From Euonymus europaeus (Eukaryota; Streptophyta; Magnoliopsida; Celastrales; Celastraceae), in assembly GCA_963580455.1 (NCBI GenBank), contig OY756962.1, positions 14,774,001 to 14,838,000 on the forward strand: 64,000 nucleotides of DNA, in the 5' to 3' direction. The translations under genes were made by a program, and so were the position numbers. Positions 13,762 to 26,900 of the stretch are shown piece by piece; position 1 is the stretch's first letter, and every line of letters starts with the position of its first letter. The notes under the pieces were generated by a model that saw only the letters and a list, made by a program, of their open reading frames with translations, was not told where the DNA came from and did no database searches.

Positions 13762-16700
13762 GAGTTGAGCAACTTCGGACCATCATAGTTGCTCGGTATA
13801 CACTTTTTATTGTTCTTCTATGTCAAATTTTATGAGTATAAGCTTCCAAGATTAATTTGATTCCAAATCACCAACTTTCTATGAGAAAAGGACAAAACCG
13901 TTAAAAGCTCCTCCATAGAGAGTGTGGAGAAACTTCGAACCATCAAAGTTACTCGATGTAAACTTTTTATTGTTCTTCTATGTTAAATTTTTTGAGTATA
14001 AGCTTCCTAGATTATTTCGATGCGAAAAAACAACTTTTTACGACAAATGGACAAAACCGTTAAAATCTCCTCCATAGAGAGAGTTGAGCAACTTCGGACC
14101 AACAAAGTTGTTTGGGATACACTTTTTATTGTTCTTCTATGTCAAATTTTACGAGTATAAGCTTCCTAGATTATTTCGATGCCAAAAAATGAACTTTTTA
14201 CGACAAATGGACAAAACCGTTAAAATCTCCTCCATAGAGAGAGTTGAGCAACTTCGGACCAACAAAGTTGTTTGGGATACACTTTTTATTGTTCTTCTAT
14301 GTCAAATTTTACGAGTATAAGCTTCCTAGATTATTTCGATGCCAAAAAACGAACTTTTTACGACAAATGGGCAAAACTGTTAAAATCTCCTCCATAGAGA
14401 GAGTTGAGCAACTTCGAACCATCAAACTTGCTTGATGTACACTTTTTATTGTTCTTCTATGTAAAATTTTATGAGTATAAGCTTCCTAGATTATTTCGAT
14501 GCGAAAAAACAAACTTTTTACGACAAATGGACAAAACCGTTAAAAGCTCCTCCAAAGAGAGAGCTGTGAAACTTCGGAACATCAAAGTTGCTCGGTGTAC
14601 ACTTTTTATTGTTCTTCTACGTCAAATTTTACGAGTATAAGCTTCAAATATTATTTCGAAGCCAAAACAGCATCTTTTTATGACAAATGGATAAAACCGT
14701 TAAAAGCCCCTCCATAAAGAGAGTTGAGCAACTTCGGACCATCAAAGTTGCTCGGTGTATACTTTTTATTGTTATTCTATGTCAAATTTTATGAGTATAA
14801 GCTTCCAACATTATTTCGATTCCAAATCACCAACTTTCTATGAGAAATAGACAAAACCGTTCAAAGCTCCTCCATAGAGAGAGTTGAGCAACTTCGAACC
14901 AACAAAGTTGCTCGGGATACACTTTTTATTGTTCTTCTTTGTCAAATTTTACGAGTATAAGCTTCCTAGATTATTTCGATGCGAAAACACCATCTTTCTA
15001 TGACAAATGGACAAAACTGTTAAAAGCCCCTCCATAGAGAGAGTTGAGCAACTTCGGACCATCAAAGTTGCTCGGTGTACACTTTTTACTGTTATTCTTT
15101 GTCAAATTTTACGAGTATAAGCTTCCTAGATTATTTCGATGCCAAAAAATGAACTTTTTACGACAAACGGACAAAACCGTTAAAATCTCCTCCATAGAGA
15201 GAGTTGAGCAACTTCGTACAATCAAAGTTGCTCGGTGTACACTTTTTATTATTCTACTATGTCAAATTTTACGAGTATAAGCTTCCAAGATTATTTCGAT
15301 TCCAAATCACCAACTTTCTATGAGAAATGAACAAAACCGTTAAAAGCTCCTCCATATAGAGAGTTGAGCAACTTCGGACCATCATAGTTGCTCGGTATAC
15401 ACTTTTTATTGTTCTTCTATGTCAAATTTTATGAGTATAAGCTTCCAAGATTAATTTGATTCCAAATCACCAACTTTCTATGAGAAAAGGACAAAACCGT
15501 TAAAAGCTCCTCCATAGAGAGTGTGGAGAAACTTCGAACCATCAAAGTTACTCGATGTAAACTTTTTATTGTTCTTCTATGTTAAATTTTTTGAGTATAA
15601 GCTTCCTAGATTATTTCGATGCGAAAAAACAACTTTTTACGACAAATGGACAAAACCGTTAAAATCTCCTCCATAGAGAGAGTTGAGCAACTTCGGACCA
15701 ACAAAGTTGTTTGGGATACACTTTTTATTGTTCTTCTATGTCAAATTTTACGAGTATAAGCTTCCTAGATTATTTCGATGCCAAAAAATGAACTTTTTAC
15801 GACAAATGGACAAAACCGTTAAAATCTCCTCCATAGAGAGAGTTGAGCAACTTCGGACCAACAAAAAATGTTTGGGATACACTTTTTATTGTTCTTCTAT
15901 GTCAAATTTTACGAGTATAAGCTTCCTAGATTATTTCGATGCCAAAAAACGAACTTTTTACGACAAATGGGCAAAACTGTTAAAATCTCCTCCATAGAGA
16001 GAGTTGAGCAACTTCGAACCATCAAACTTGCTTGATGTACACTTTTTATTGTTCTTCTATGTAAAATTTTATGAGTATAAGCTTCCTAGATTATTTCGAT
16101 GCGAAAAAACAAACTTTTTACGACAAATGGACAAAACCGTTAAAAGCTCCTCCAATGAGAGAGCTGTGAAACTTCGGAACATCAAAGTTGCTCGGTGTAC
16201 ACTTTTTATTGTTCTTCTACGTCAAATTTTACGAGTATAAGCTTCAAATATTATTTCGAAGCCAAAACAGCATCTTTTTATGACAAATGGACAAAACCGT
16301 TAAAAGCCCCTCCATAAAGAGAGTTGAGCAACTTCGGACCATCAAAGTTGCTCGGTGTATACTTTTTATTGTTATTCTATGTCAAATTTTATGAGTATAA
16401 GCTTCCAATATTATTTCGATTCCAAATCACCAACTTTCTATGAGAAATAGACAAAACCGTTCAAAGCTCCTCCATAGAGAGAGTTGAGCAACTTCGAACC
16501 AACAAAGTTGCTCGGGATACACTTTTTATTGTTCTTCTTTGTCAAATTTTACGAGTATAAGCTTCCTAGATTATTTCGATGCGAAAACACCATCTTTCTA
16601 TGACAAATGGACAAAACTGTTAAAAGCCCCTCCATAGAGAGAGTTGAGCAACTTCGGACCATCAAAGTTGCTCGGTGTACACTTTTTATTGTTATTCTTT

Positions 16701-16925
16701 GTCAAATTTTACGAGTATAAGCTTCCTAGATTATTTCGATGCCAAAAAATGAACTTTTTACGACAAACGGACAAAACCGTTAAAATCTCCTCCATAGAGA
16801 GAGTTGAGCAACTTCGTACAATCAAAGTTGCTCGGTGTACACTTTTTATTGTTCTACTATGTCAAATTTTACGAGTATAAGCTTCCAAGATTATTTCGAT
16901 TCCAAATCACCAACTTTCTATGAGA
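13762..16925 (+). repeat. 1.6-kb (10-mer) tandem duplication
   Basis: Bases 13,762-15,360 are repeated almost exactly at 15,361 to ~16,925, offset 1,599-1,600 bp. Shared rare variants include GAGAAAAGGAC, GAGAGTGTGGAG, CAAAGTTACTCGATG, the GTTTGGGATAC monomers and AAGCCAAAACAGCATC. A partial third copy of the last four monomers follows at ~17,890-18,540, again at 1,600 bp. The few differences between copies, such as a damaged dyad arm at ~15,862, show that this local unit is recent. Confidence 0.85.
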
Positions 16926-19900
16926 AATGGACAAAACCGTTAAAAGCGCCTCCATAAAGAGAGTTGAGCAACTTCGGACCATCAAAGTTGCTCGGTGTAC
17001 ACTTTTTATTGTTCTTTTATGTCAAATTTTACGAGTATAATCTTCCAAGATTATTTTGATTCCAAATCACTAACTTTCTATGAGAAATGGACAAAACCGT
17101 TAAAAGCTCCTCCATAGAGAGTGTGGAGAAACTTCGAACCATCAAAGTTGCTCGATGTACACTTTTTATTGTTCTTCTATGTTAAATTTTATGAGTATAA
17201 GCTTCCTAGATTATTTCGATGCGAAAAAATGAACTTTTTACGACAAATGGACAAAACTGTTAAAATCTCCTACATAGAGAGAGTTGAGCAACTTCGGACC
17301 GACAAAGTTGCTTGGGATACACTTTTTATTGTTCTTCTATGTCAAATTTTACGAGTATAAGCTTCCAAGATTACTTCGATGCCAAAACACAAACTTTTTA
17401 TCACAAATTGACAAAACCGTTAAAAGCTCCTCCATATAGAGAGTTGAGCAACTTTGAACCATCACAGTTGCTCGGTGTACACTTTTTATTGTTCTTCTAT
17501 GTCAAATTTAATGAGTATAAGCTTCCAAGATTAATTCGATTCCAAATCACCAACTTTCTATGAGAAATGGACAAAACCGTTAAAAGCTTCTCCATAGAGA
17601 GAGTTGAGCAACTTCGGACCATCAAAGTTACTCGGTGTACACTTTTTATTGTTCTTCAATGTCAAATTTTATGAGTATAAGCTTCCAAGATTATTTCGAT
17701 TCCAAATCACCAACTTTCTAAGAGAAATGGACAAAACCGTTAAATGCTCCTCCATAGAGAGAGTTGAGCAACTTCGAACCAACAATGTTGCTCGGGATAC
17801 ACTTTTTATTCTTCTTCTTTGTCAAATTTTACGAGTATAAGCTTCCTAGATTATTTCGATGCGAAAACACCATCTTTCTATGACAAATGGACAAAACCGT
17901 TAAAAGCCCCTCCATAGAGAGAGTTGAGCAACTTCGGACCATCAAAGTTGCTCGGTGTACACTTTTTATTGTTATTCTATGTCAAATTTTATGAGTATAA
18001 GCTTCCAATATTATTTCGATTCCAAATCACCAACTTTCTATGAGAAATGGACAAAACCGTTCAAAGCTCCTCCATAGAGAGAGTTGAGCAACTTCGAACC
18101 AACAAAGTTGCTCGGGATACACTTTTTATTGTTCTTCTTTGTCAAATTTTACGAGTATAAGCTTCCTAGATTATTTCGATGCGAAAACACCATCTTTCTA
18201 TGACAAATGGACAAAACCGTTAAAAGCCCCTCCATAGAGAGAGTTGAGCAACTTCGGACCATCAAAGTTGCTCGGTGTACACTTTTTATTGTTATTCTTT
18301 GTGAAATTTTACGAGTATAAGCTTCCTAGATTATTTCGATGCCAAAAAATGAACTTTTTACGACAAACGGACAAAACCGTTAAAATCTCCTCGATAGAGA
18401 GAGTTGAGCAACTTCGTACAATCAAAGTTGCTCGGTGTACACTTTTTATTGTTCTACTATGTCAAATTTTACGAGTATAAGCTTCCAAGATTATTTCGAT
18501 TCCAAATCACCAACTTTCTATGAGAAATGAACAAAACCGTTAAAAGCTCCTCCATATGGAGAGTTGAGCAACTTCGGACGATCAAAGTTGCTCGGTGTAC
18601 ACTTTTTATTGTTCTTCTAAGTTAAAATTTACGAGTATAAGCTTCCTAGATTATTTCGATGCGAAAAAACGAACTTTTTACGAGAAATGGACAAAACCGT
18701 TAAAATCTCCTCCATAGAGAGAGTTGAGCAACTTCTGACCATCACAGTTGCTCGGTGTACACTTTTTATTGTTCTTCTATGTCAAATTTTATGAGTATAA
18801 GCTTCCAAGATTATTTCGATTCCAAATCACCAACTTTCTATGAGAAATTGACAAAACCATTAAAAGCTCCTCCATAGAGACAGTTGAGCAACTTCGAACC
18901 ATCAAACTTGCTCGATGTACACTTTTTATTGTTCTTCTATGTCAAAATTTTATGAGTATAAGCTTCCTAGATTATTTCGATTCCAAATCACCAACTTTCT
19001 ATGAGAAATTGACAAAACCATTAAAAGCTCCTCCATAGAGAGAGTTGAGCAACTTCGAACCATCAAACTTGCTCGATGTACACTTTTTATTATACTTCTA
19101 TGTCAAATTTTATGAGTATAAGCTTCCAAGATTATTTTGATTCCAAATCACCAACTTTCTATGAGAAATGGACAAAACCGTTAAAAGCTCCTCCATAGAG
19201 AGAGTTGAGCAACTTCTGACCATCACAGTTGCTCGGTGTACACTTTTTATTGTTCTTCTATGTCAAATTTTATGAGTATAAGCTTCCAAGATTATTTCGA
19301 TTCCAAATCACCAACTTTCTATGAGAAATTGACAAAACCATTAAAAGCTCCTCCATAGAGAGAGTTGAGCAACTTCGAACCATCAAACTTGCTCGATGTA
19401 CACTTTTTATTATACTTCTATGTTAAATTTTATGAGTATAAGCTTCCTAGATTATTTCGATGCGAAAAAACGAACTTTTTACGACAAAAGGACAAAACTG
19501 TTAAAAGCTCCTCCATAGAGAGAGTTGAGAAACTTCGGAACATCAAAGTTGCTCGGTGTACACTTTTTATTGTTCTTCTACGTCAAATTTTACGAGTATA
19601 AGCTTCCAATATTATTTCGATGCCAAAACACAAACTTTTTATCACAAATGGACAAAACCGTTAAAAGCTCCTCCATAGAGAGAGTTGAGTAACTTCGGAC
19701 CCACAAAGTTGCTCGGGATATACTTTTTATTGTTCTTCTATGTCAAATTTTACGAGTATAAGCTTCCTAGATTATTTCGATTCTAAAACACCATCTTTCT
19801 GTGACAAATGGACAAAACCGTTAAAAGCGCCTCCATAGAGAGAGTTGAGCAACTTCGGACCATCAAAGTTTCTCGGTGTACACTTTTTATTGTTCTTTTA

Positions 19901-20963
19901 TGTCAAATTTTACGAGTATAATCTTCCAAGATTATTTTGATTTCAAATCACCAACTTTCTATGAGAAATGGACAAAACCGTTAAAAGCTCCTCCATAGAG
20001 AGTGTGGAGAAACTTCGAACCATCAAACTTGCTTGATGTACACTTTTTATTGTTCTTCTATGTTAAATTTTATGAGTATAAGCTTCCTAGATTATTTCGA
20101 TGCGAAAAAACAAACTTTTTACGACAAATGGACTAAACCGTTAAATGCTCCTCTATAGAGAGAGTTGAGAAACTTCGATCCAACAAACTTGCTTGATGTA
20201 CACTTTTTATTGTTCTTCTACGTCAAATTTTACGAGTATAATCTTCCAATATTATTTCGATGCCAAAACAGCAACTTTTTATCACAAATGGACAAAACCG
20301 TTAAAAGGTCCTCCATAGAGAGAGTTGAGAAACTTCGTACCATCAAAGTTGCTCGATGTACACTTTTTATTGTTCTTCTATGTTAAATTTTATGAGTATA
20401 AGCTTCTTATATTATTTCAATGCCAAAAATTGAACTTTTTACGACAAATGGACCAAACCGTTAAAATCTCCTCCATAGAGAGAGTTGAGCAACTTCGTAC
20501 AATCAAAGTTGCTCGGTGTACACTTTTTATTGTTCTTCTATGTCAAATTTTACGAGTATAAGCTTCCAAGATTACTTCGATGCCAAAACACAAACTTTTT
20601 ATCATAAATGGACCAAACCGTTAAAAGCTCCTCCATATAGAGAGTTGAGCAACTTCGGACCATTAAAGTTGCTCGGTGTACACTTTTTATTGTTCTTCTA
20701 TGTTAAATTTTGTGAGTTTAAGCTTCGAAGATTATTTCGATGCCAAAAAACGAACTTTTTACGACAAACGAACAAAACCGTTAAAATCTCCTCCATAGAG
20801 AGAGTTGAGCAACTCCGTACAATCAAAGTTGCTCGGTGTACACTTTTTATTGTTCTTCTATGTCAAATTTTACGAGTATAAGCTTCCAATATTATTTCGA
20901 TTCCAAATCACCAACTTTCTATGAGAAATGAACAAAACCGTTAAAAGCTCCTCCATATAGAGA
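16805..20963 (+). repeat. Satellite interlude 1 before HOR block 1
   Basis: About 26 monomers of mixed types between the 10-mer region and the homogeneous HOR. The same series reappears at 35,686-39,363, first at offset 18,881 bp (e.g. 17,121 with 36,002; 18,244 with 37,125) and after ~19,360 at offset 18,400 bp (e.g. 19,365 with 37,765; 20,516 with 38,916). The change of 481 bp is three extra monomers here at ~18,940-19,360, seen as a repeated GAAATTGACAAAACCATTAAA variant. The interlude leads directly into HOR block 1 at 20,964. Confidence 0.85.
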
Positions 20964-23900
20964 GTTGAGCAACATCGGACCCTCAAAGTTGCTCGGTGTA
21001 CACTTTTTATTGTTCTTCTAAGTTAAAATTTACGAGTATAAGCTTCCTAGATTATTTCGATGCCAAAAAATGAACTTTTTACGACAAATGGACAAAACCG
21101 TTAAAATCTCCTCCATAGAGAGAGTTGAGCAACTTCTGACCATCACAGTTGCTCGGTGTACACTTTTTATTGTTCTTCTATGTCAAATTTTATGAGTATA
21201 AGCTTCCAAGATTATTTTGATTCCAAATCACCAACTTTCTATGAGAAATAGACAAAACCGTTAAAAGCTCCTCCATAGAGAGAGTTGAGCAACTTCGAAC
21301 CATCAAAGTTGCTCGATGTACACTTTTTATTGTTCTTCTATGTAAAATTTTATGAGTATAAGCTTCTTAGATTATTTTGATGCGAAGAAACGAACTTTTT
21401 ATGACAAAAGGACAAAACCGTTAAAAGCTCCTCCATAGAGAGAGTTGAGAAACTTCGGAACATCAAAGTTGCTCGGTGTACACTTTTTATTGTTCTTCTT
21501 TGTCAAATTTTATGAGTAGAAGCTCCCTAGATTATTTCGATGCTAAAACACCATCTTTCTATGACAAATGAAAAAAACCGTTAAAAGCCCCTCCATAGAG
21601 AGAGTTGAGCAACTTCGGACCATCAAAGTTGCTCGGTGTACACTTTTTATTGTTCTTCTTTGTCAAATTTTACGAGTATAAGCTTCCTAGATTATTTCGA
21701 TGCTAAAACACCATCTTTCTGTGACAAATGGACAAAACCGTTAAAAGCGCCTACATAGAGAGATTTGAGCAACTTCGGACCATCAAAGTTGCTCGGTGTA
21801 CACTTTTTATTGTTCTTTTATGTCAAATTTTATGAGTATAATCTTCCAAGATTATTTTGATTCCAAATCACCAACTTTCTATGAGAAATGGACAAAACCG
21901 TTAAAAGCTCCTCCATAGAGAGTTTGGAGAAACTTCGAACCATCAAAGTTGCTCGATGTACACTTTTTATTGTTCTTATATGTTAAATTTTATGAGTATA
22001 AGCTTCCTACATTATTTCGATTCCAAATCACCAACTTTCTATGAGAAATGAACAAAACCGTTAAAAGCTCCTCCATATAGAGAGTTGAGCAACATCGGAC
22101 CCTCAAAGTTGCTCGGTGTACACTTTTTATTGTTCTTCTAAGTTAAAATTTACGAGTATAAGCTTCCTAGATTATTTCGATGCCAAAAAATGAACTTTTT
22201 ACGACAAATGGACAAAACCGTTAAAATCTCCTCCATAGAGAGAGTTGAGCAACTTCTGACCATCACAGTTGCTCGGTGTACACTTTTTATTGTTCTTCTA
22301 TGTCAAATTTTATGAGTATAAGCTTCCAAGATTATTTTGATTCCAAATCACCAACTTTCTATGAGAAATAGACAAAACCGTTAAAAGCTCCTCCATAGAG
22401 AGAGTTGAGCAACTTCGAACCATCAAAGTTGCTCGATGTACACTTTTTATTGTTCTTCTATGTAAAATTTTATGAGTATAAGCTTCCTAGATTATTTTGA
22501 TGCGAAGAAACGAACTTTTTATGACAAAAGGACAAAACCGTTAAAAGCTCCTCCATAGAGAGAGTTGAGAAACTTCGGAACATCAAAGTTGCTCGGTGTA
22601 CACTTTTTATTGTTCTTCTTTGTCAAATTTTATGAGTAGAAGCTCCCTAGATTATTTCGATGCTAAAACACCATCTTTCTATGACAAATGAAAAAAACCG
22701 TTAAAAGCCCCTCCATAGAGAGAGTTGAGCAACTTCGGACCATCAAAGTTGCTCGGTGTACACTTTTTATTGTTCTTCTTTGTCAAATTTTACGAGTATA
22801 AGCTTCCTAGATTATTTCGCTGCTAAAACACCATCTTTCTGTGACAAATGGACAAAACCGTTAAAAGCGCCTACATAGAGAGATTTGAGCAACTTCGGAC
22901 CATCAAAGTTGCTCGGTGTACACTTTTTATTGTTCTTTTATGTCAAATTTTATGAGTATAATCTTCCAAGATTATTTTGATTCCAAATCACCAACTTTCT
23001 ATGAGAAATGGACAAAACCGTTAAAAGCTCCTCCATAGAGAGTTTGGAGAAACTTCGAACCATCAAAGTTGCTCGATGTACACTTTTTATTGTTCTTATA
23101 TGTTAAATTTTATGAGTATAAGCTTCCTACATTATTTCGATTCCAAATCACCAACTTTCTATGAGAAATGAACAAAACCGTTAAAAGCTCCTCCATATAG
23201 AGAGTTGAGCAACATCGGACCCTCAAAGTTGCTCGGTGTACACTTTTTATTGTTCTTCTAAGTTAAAATTTACGAGTATAAGCTTCCTAGATTATTTCGA
23301 TGCCAAAAAATGAACTTTTTACGACAAATGGACAAAACCGTTAAAATCTCCTCCACAGAGAGAGTTGAGCAACTTCTGACCATCACAGTTGCTCGGTGTA
23401 CACTTTTTATTGTTCTTCTATGTCAAATTTTATGAGTATAAGCTTCCAAGATTATTTTGATTCCAAATCACCAACTTTCTATGAGAAATAGACAAAACCG
23501 TTAAAAGCTCCTCCATAGAGAGAGTTGAGCAACTTCGAACCATCAAAGTTGCTCGATGTACACTTTTTATTGTTCTTCTATGTAAAATTTTATGAGTATA
23601 AGCTTCCTAGATTATTTTGATGCGAAGAAACGAACTTTTTATGACAAAAGGACAAAACCGTTAAAAGCTCCTCCATAGAGAGAGTTGAGAAACTTCGGAA
23701 CATCAAAGTTGCTCGGTGTACACTTTTTATTGTTCTTCTTTGTCAAATTTTATGAGTAGAAGCTCCCTAGATTATTTCGATGCTAAAACACCATCTTTCT
23801 ATGACAAATGAAAAAAACCGTTAAAAGCCCCTCCATAGAGAGAGTTGAGCAACTTCGGACCATCAAAGTTGCTCGGTGTACACTTTTTATTGTTCTTCTT

Positions 23901-26900
23901 TGTCAAATTTTACGAGTATAAGCTTCCTAGATTATTTCGCTGCTAAAACACCATCTTTCTGTGACAAATGGACAAAACCGTTAAAAGCGCCTACATAGAG
24001 AGATTTGAGCAACTTCGGACCATCAAAGTTGCTCGGTGTACACTTTTTATTGTTCTTTTATGTCAAATTTTATGAGTATAATCTTCCAAGATTATTTTGA
24101 TTCCAAATCACCAACTTTCTATGAGAAATGGACAAAACCGTTAAAAGCTCCTCCATAGAGAGTTTGGAGAAACTTCGAACCATCAAAGTTGCTCGATGTA
24201 CACTTTTTATTGTTCTTATATGTTAAATTTTATGAGTATAAGCTTCCTACATTATTTCGATTCCAAATCACCAACTTTCTATGAGAAATGAACAAAACCG
24301 TTAAAAGCTCCTCCATATAGAGAGTTGAGCAACATCGGACCCTCAAAGTTGCTCGGTGTACACTTTTTATTGTTCTTCTAAGTTAAAATTTACGAGTATA
24401 AGCTTCCTAGATTATTTCGATGCCAAAAAATGAACTTTTTACGACAAATGGACAAAACCGTTAAAATCTCCTCCATAGAGAGAGTTGAGCAACTTCTGAC
24501 CATCACAGTTGCTCGGTGTACACTTTTTATTGTTCTTCTATGTCAAATTTTATGAGTATAAGCTTCCAAGATTATTTTGATTCCAAATCACCAACTTTCT
24601 TTGAGAAATAGACAAAACCGTTAAAATCTCCTCCATAGAGAGAGTTGAGCAACTTCGAACCATCAAAGTTGCTCGATGTACACTTTTTATTGTTCTTCTA
24701 TGTAAAATTTTATGAGTATAAGCTTCCTAGATTATTTTGATGCGAAGAAACGAACTTTTTATGACAAAAGGACAAAACCGTTAAAAGCTCCTCCATAGAG
24801 AGAGTTGAGAAACTTCGGAACATCAAAGTTGCTCGGTGTACACTTTTTATTGTTCTTCTTTGTCAAATTTTATGAGTAGAAGCTCCCTAGATTATTTCGA
24901 TGCTAAAACACCATCTTTCTATGACAAATGAAAAAAACCGTTAAAAGCCCCTCCATAGAGAGAGTTGAGCAACTTCGGACCATCAAAGTTGCTCGGTGTA
25001 CACTTTTTATTGTTCTTCTTTGTCAAATTTTACGAGTATAAGCTTCCTAGATTATTTCGCTGCTAAAACACCATCTTTCTGTGACAAATGGACAAAACCG
25101 TTAAAAGCGCCTACATAGAGAGATTTGAGCAACTTCGGACCATCAAAGTTGCTCGGTGTACACTTTTTATTGTTCTTTTATGTCAAATTTTATGAGTATA
25201 ATCTTCCAAGATTATTTTGATTCCAAATCACCAACTTTCTATGAGAAATGGACAAAACCGTTAAAAGCTCCTCCATAGAGAGTTTGGAGAAACTTCGAAC
25301 CATCAAAGTTGCTCGATGTACACTTTTTATTGTTCTTATATGTTAAATTTTATGAGTATAAGCTTCCTACATTATTTCGATTCCAAATCACCAACTTTCT
25401 ATGAGAAATGAACAAAACCGTTAAAAGCTCCTCCATATAGAGAGTTGAGCAACATCGGACCCTCAAAGTTGCTCGGTGTACACTTTTTATTGTTCTTCTA
25501 AGTTAAAATTTACGAGTATAAGCTTCCTAGATTATTTCGATGCCAAAAAATGAACTTTTTACGACAAATGGACAAAACCGTTAAAATCTCCTCCACAGAG
25601 AGAGTTGAGCAACTTCTGACCATCACAGTTGCTCGGTGTACACTTTTTATTGTTCTTCTATGTCAAATTTTATGAGTATAAGCTTCCAAGATTATTTTGA
25701 TTCCAAATCACCAACTTTCTATGAGAAATAGACAAAATCGTTAAAAGCTCCTCCATAGAGAGAGTTGAGCAACTTCGAACCATCAAAGTTGCTCGATGTA
25801 CACTTTTTATTGTTCTTCTATGTAAAATTTTATGAGTATAAGCTTCCTAGATTATTTTGATGCGAAGAAACGAACTTTTTATGACAAAAGGACAAAACCG
25901 TTAAAAGCTCCTCCATAGAGAGAGTTGAGAAACTTCGGAACATCAAAGTTGCTCGGTGTACACTTTTTATTGTTCTTCTTTGTCAAATTTTATGAGTAGA
26001 AGCTCCCTAGATTATTTCGATGCTAAAACACCATCTTTCTATGACAAATGAAAAAAACCGTTAAAAGCCCCTCCATAGAGAGAGTTGAGCAACTTCGGAC
26101 CATCAAAGTTGCTCGGTGTACACTTTTTATTGTTCTTCTTTGTCAAATTTTACGAGTATAAGCTTCCTAGATTATTTCGCTGCTAAAACACCATCTTTCT
26201 GTGACAAATGGACAAAACCGTTAAAAGCGCCTACATAGAGAGATTTGAGCAACTTCGGACCATCAAAGTTGCTCGGTGTACACTTTTTATTGTTCTTTTA
26301 TGTCAAATTTTATGAGTATAATCTTCCAAGATTATTTTGATTCCAAATCACCAACTTTCTATGAGAAATGGACAAAACCGTTAAAAGCTCCTCCATAGAG
26401 AGTTTGGAGAAACTTCGAACCATCAAAGTTGCTCGATGTACACTTTTTATTGTTCTTATATGTTAAATTTTATGAGTATAAGCTTCCTACATTATTTCGA
26501 TTCCAAATCACCAACTTTCTATGAGAAATGAACAAAACCGTTAAAAGCTCCTCCATATAGAGAGTTGAGCAACATCGGACCCTCAAAGTTGCTCGGTGTA
26601 CACTTTTTATTGTTCTTCTAAGTTAAAATTTACGAGTATAAGCTTCCTAGATTATTTCGATGCCAAAAAATGAACTTTTTACGACAAATGGACAAAACCG
26701 TTAAAATCTCCTCCATAGAGAGAGTTGAGCAACTTCTGACCATCACAGTTGCTCGGTGTACACTTTTTATTGTTCTTCTATGTCAAATTTTATGAGTATA
26801 AGCTTCCAAGATTATTTTGATTCCAAATCACCAACTTTCTTTGAGAAATAGACAAAACCGTTAAAATCTCCTCCATAGAGAGAGTTGAGCAACTTCGAAC

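Noticed and set aside
269..20881. Dozens of 63-121-codon plus-strand open frames starting MSNF/MRNF
   Set aside because: They are the same satellite read in one frame. With a 160-bp period the frame shifts by one base per monomer, so open stretches end after ~1.5-2 monomers. No start context, no independent conservation and no domain; the frames open and close with single-base satellite variants.
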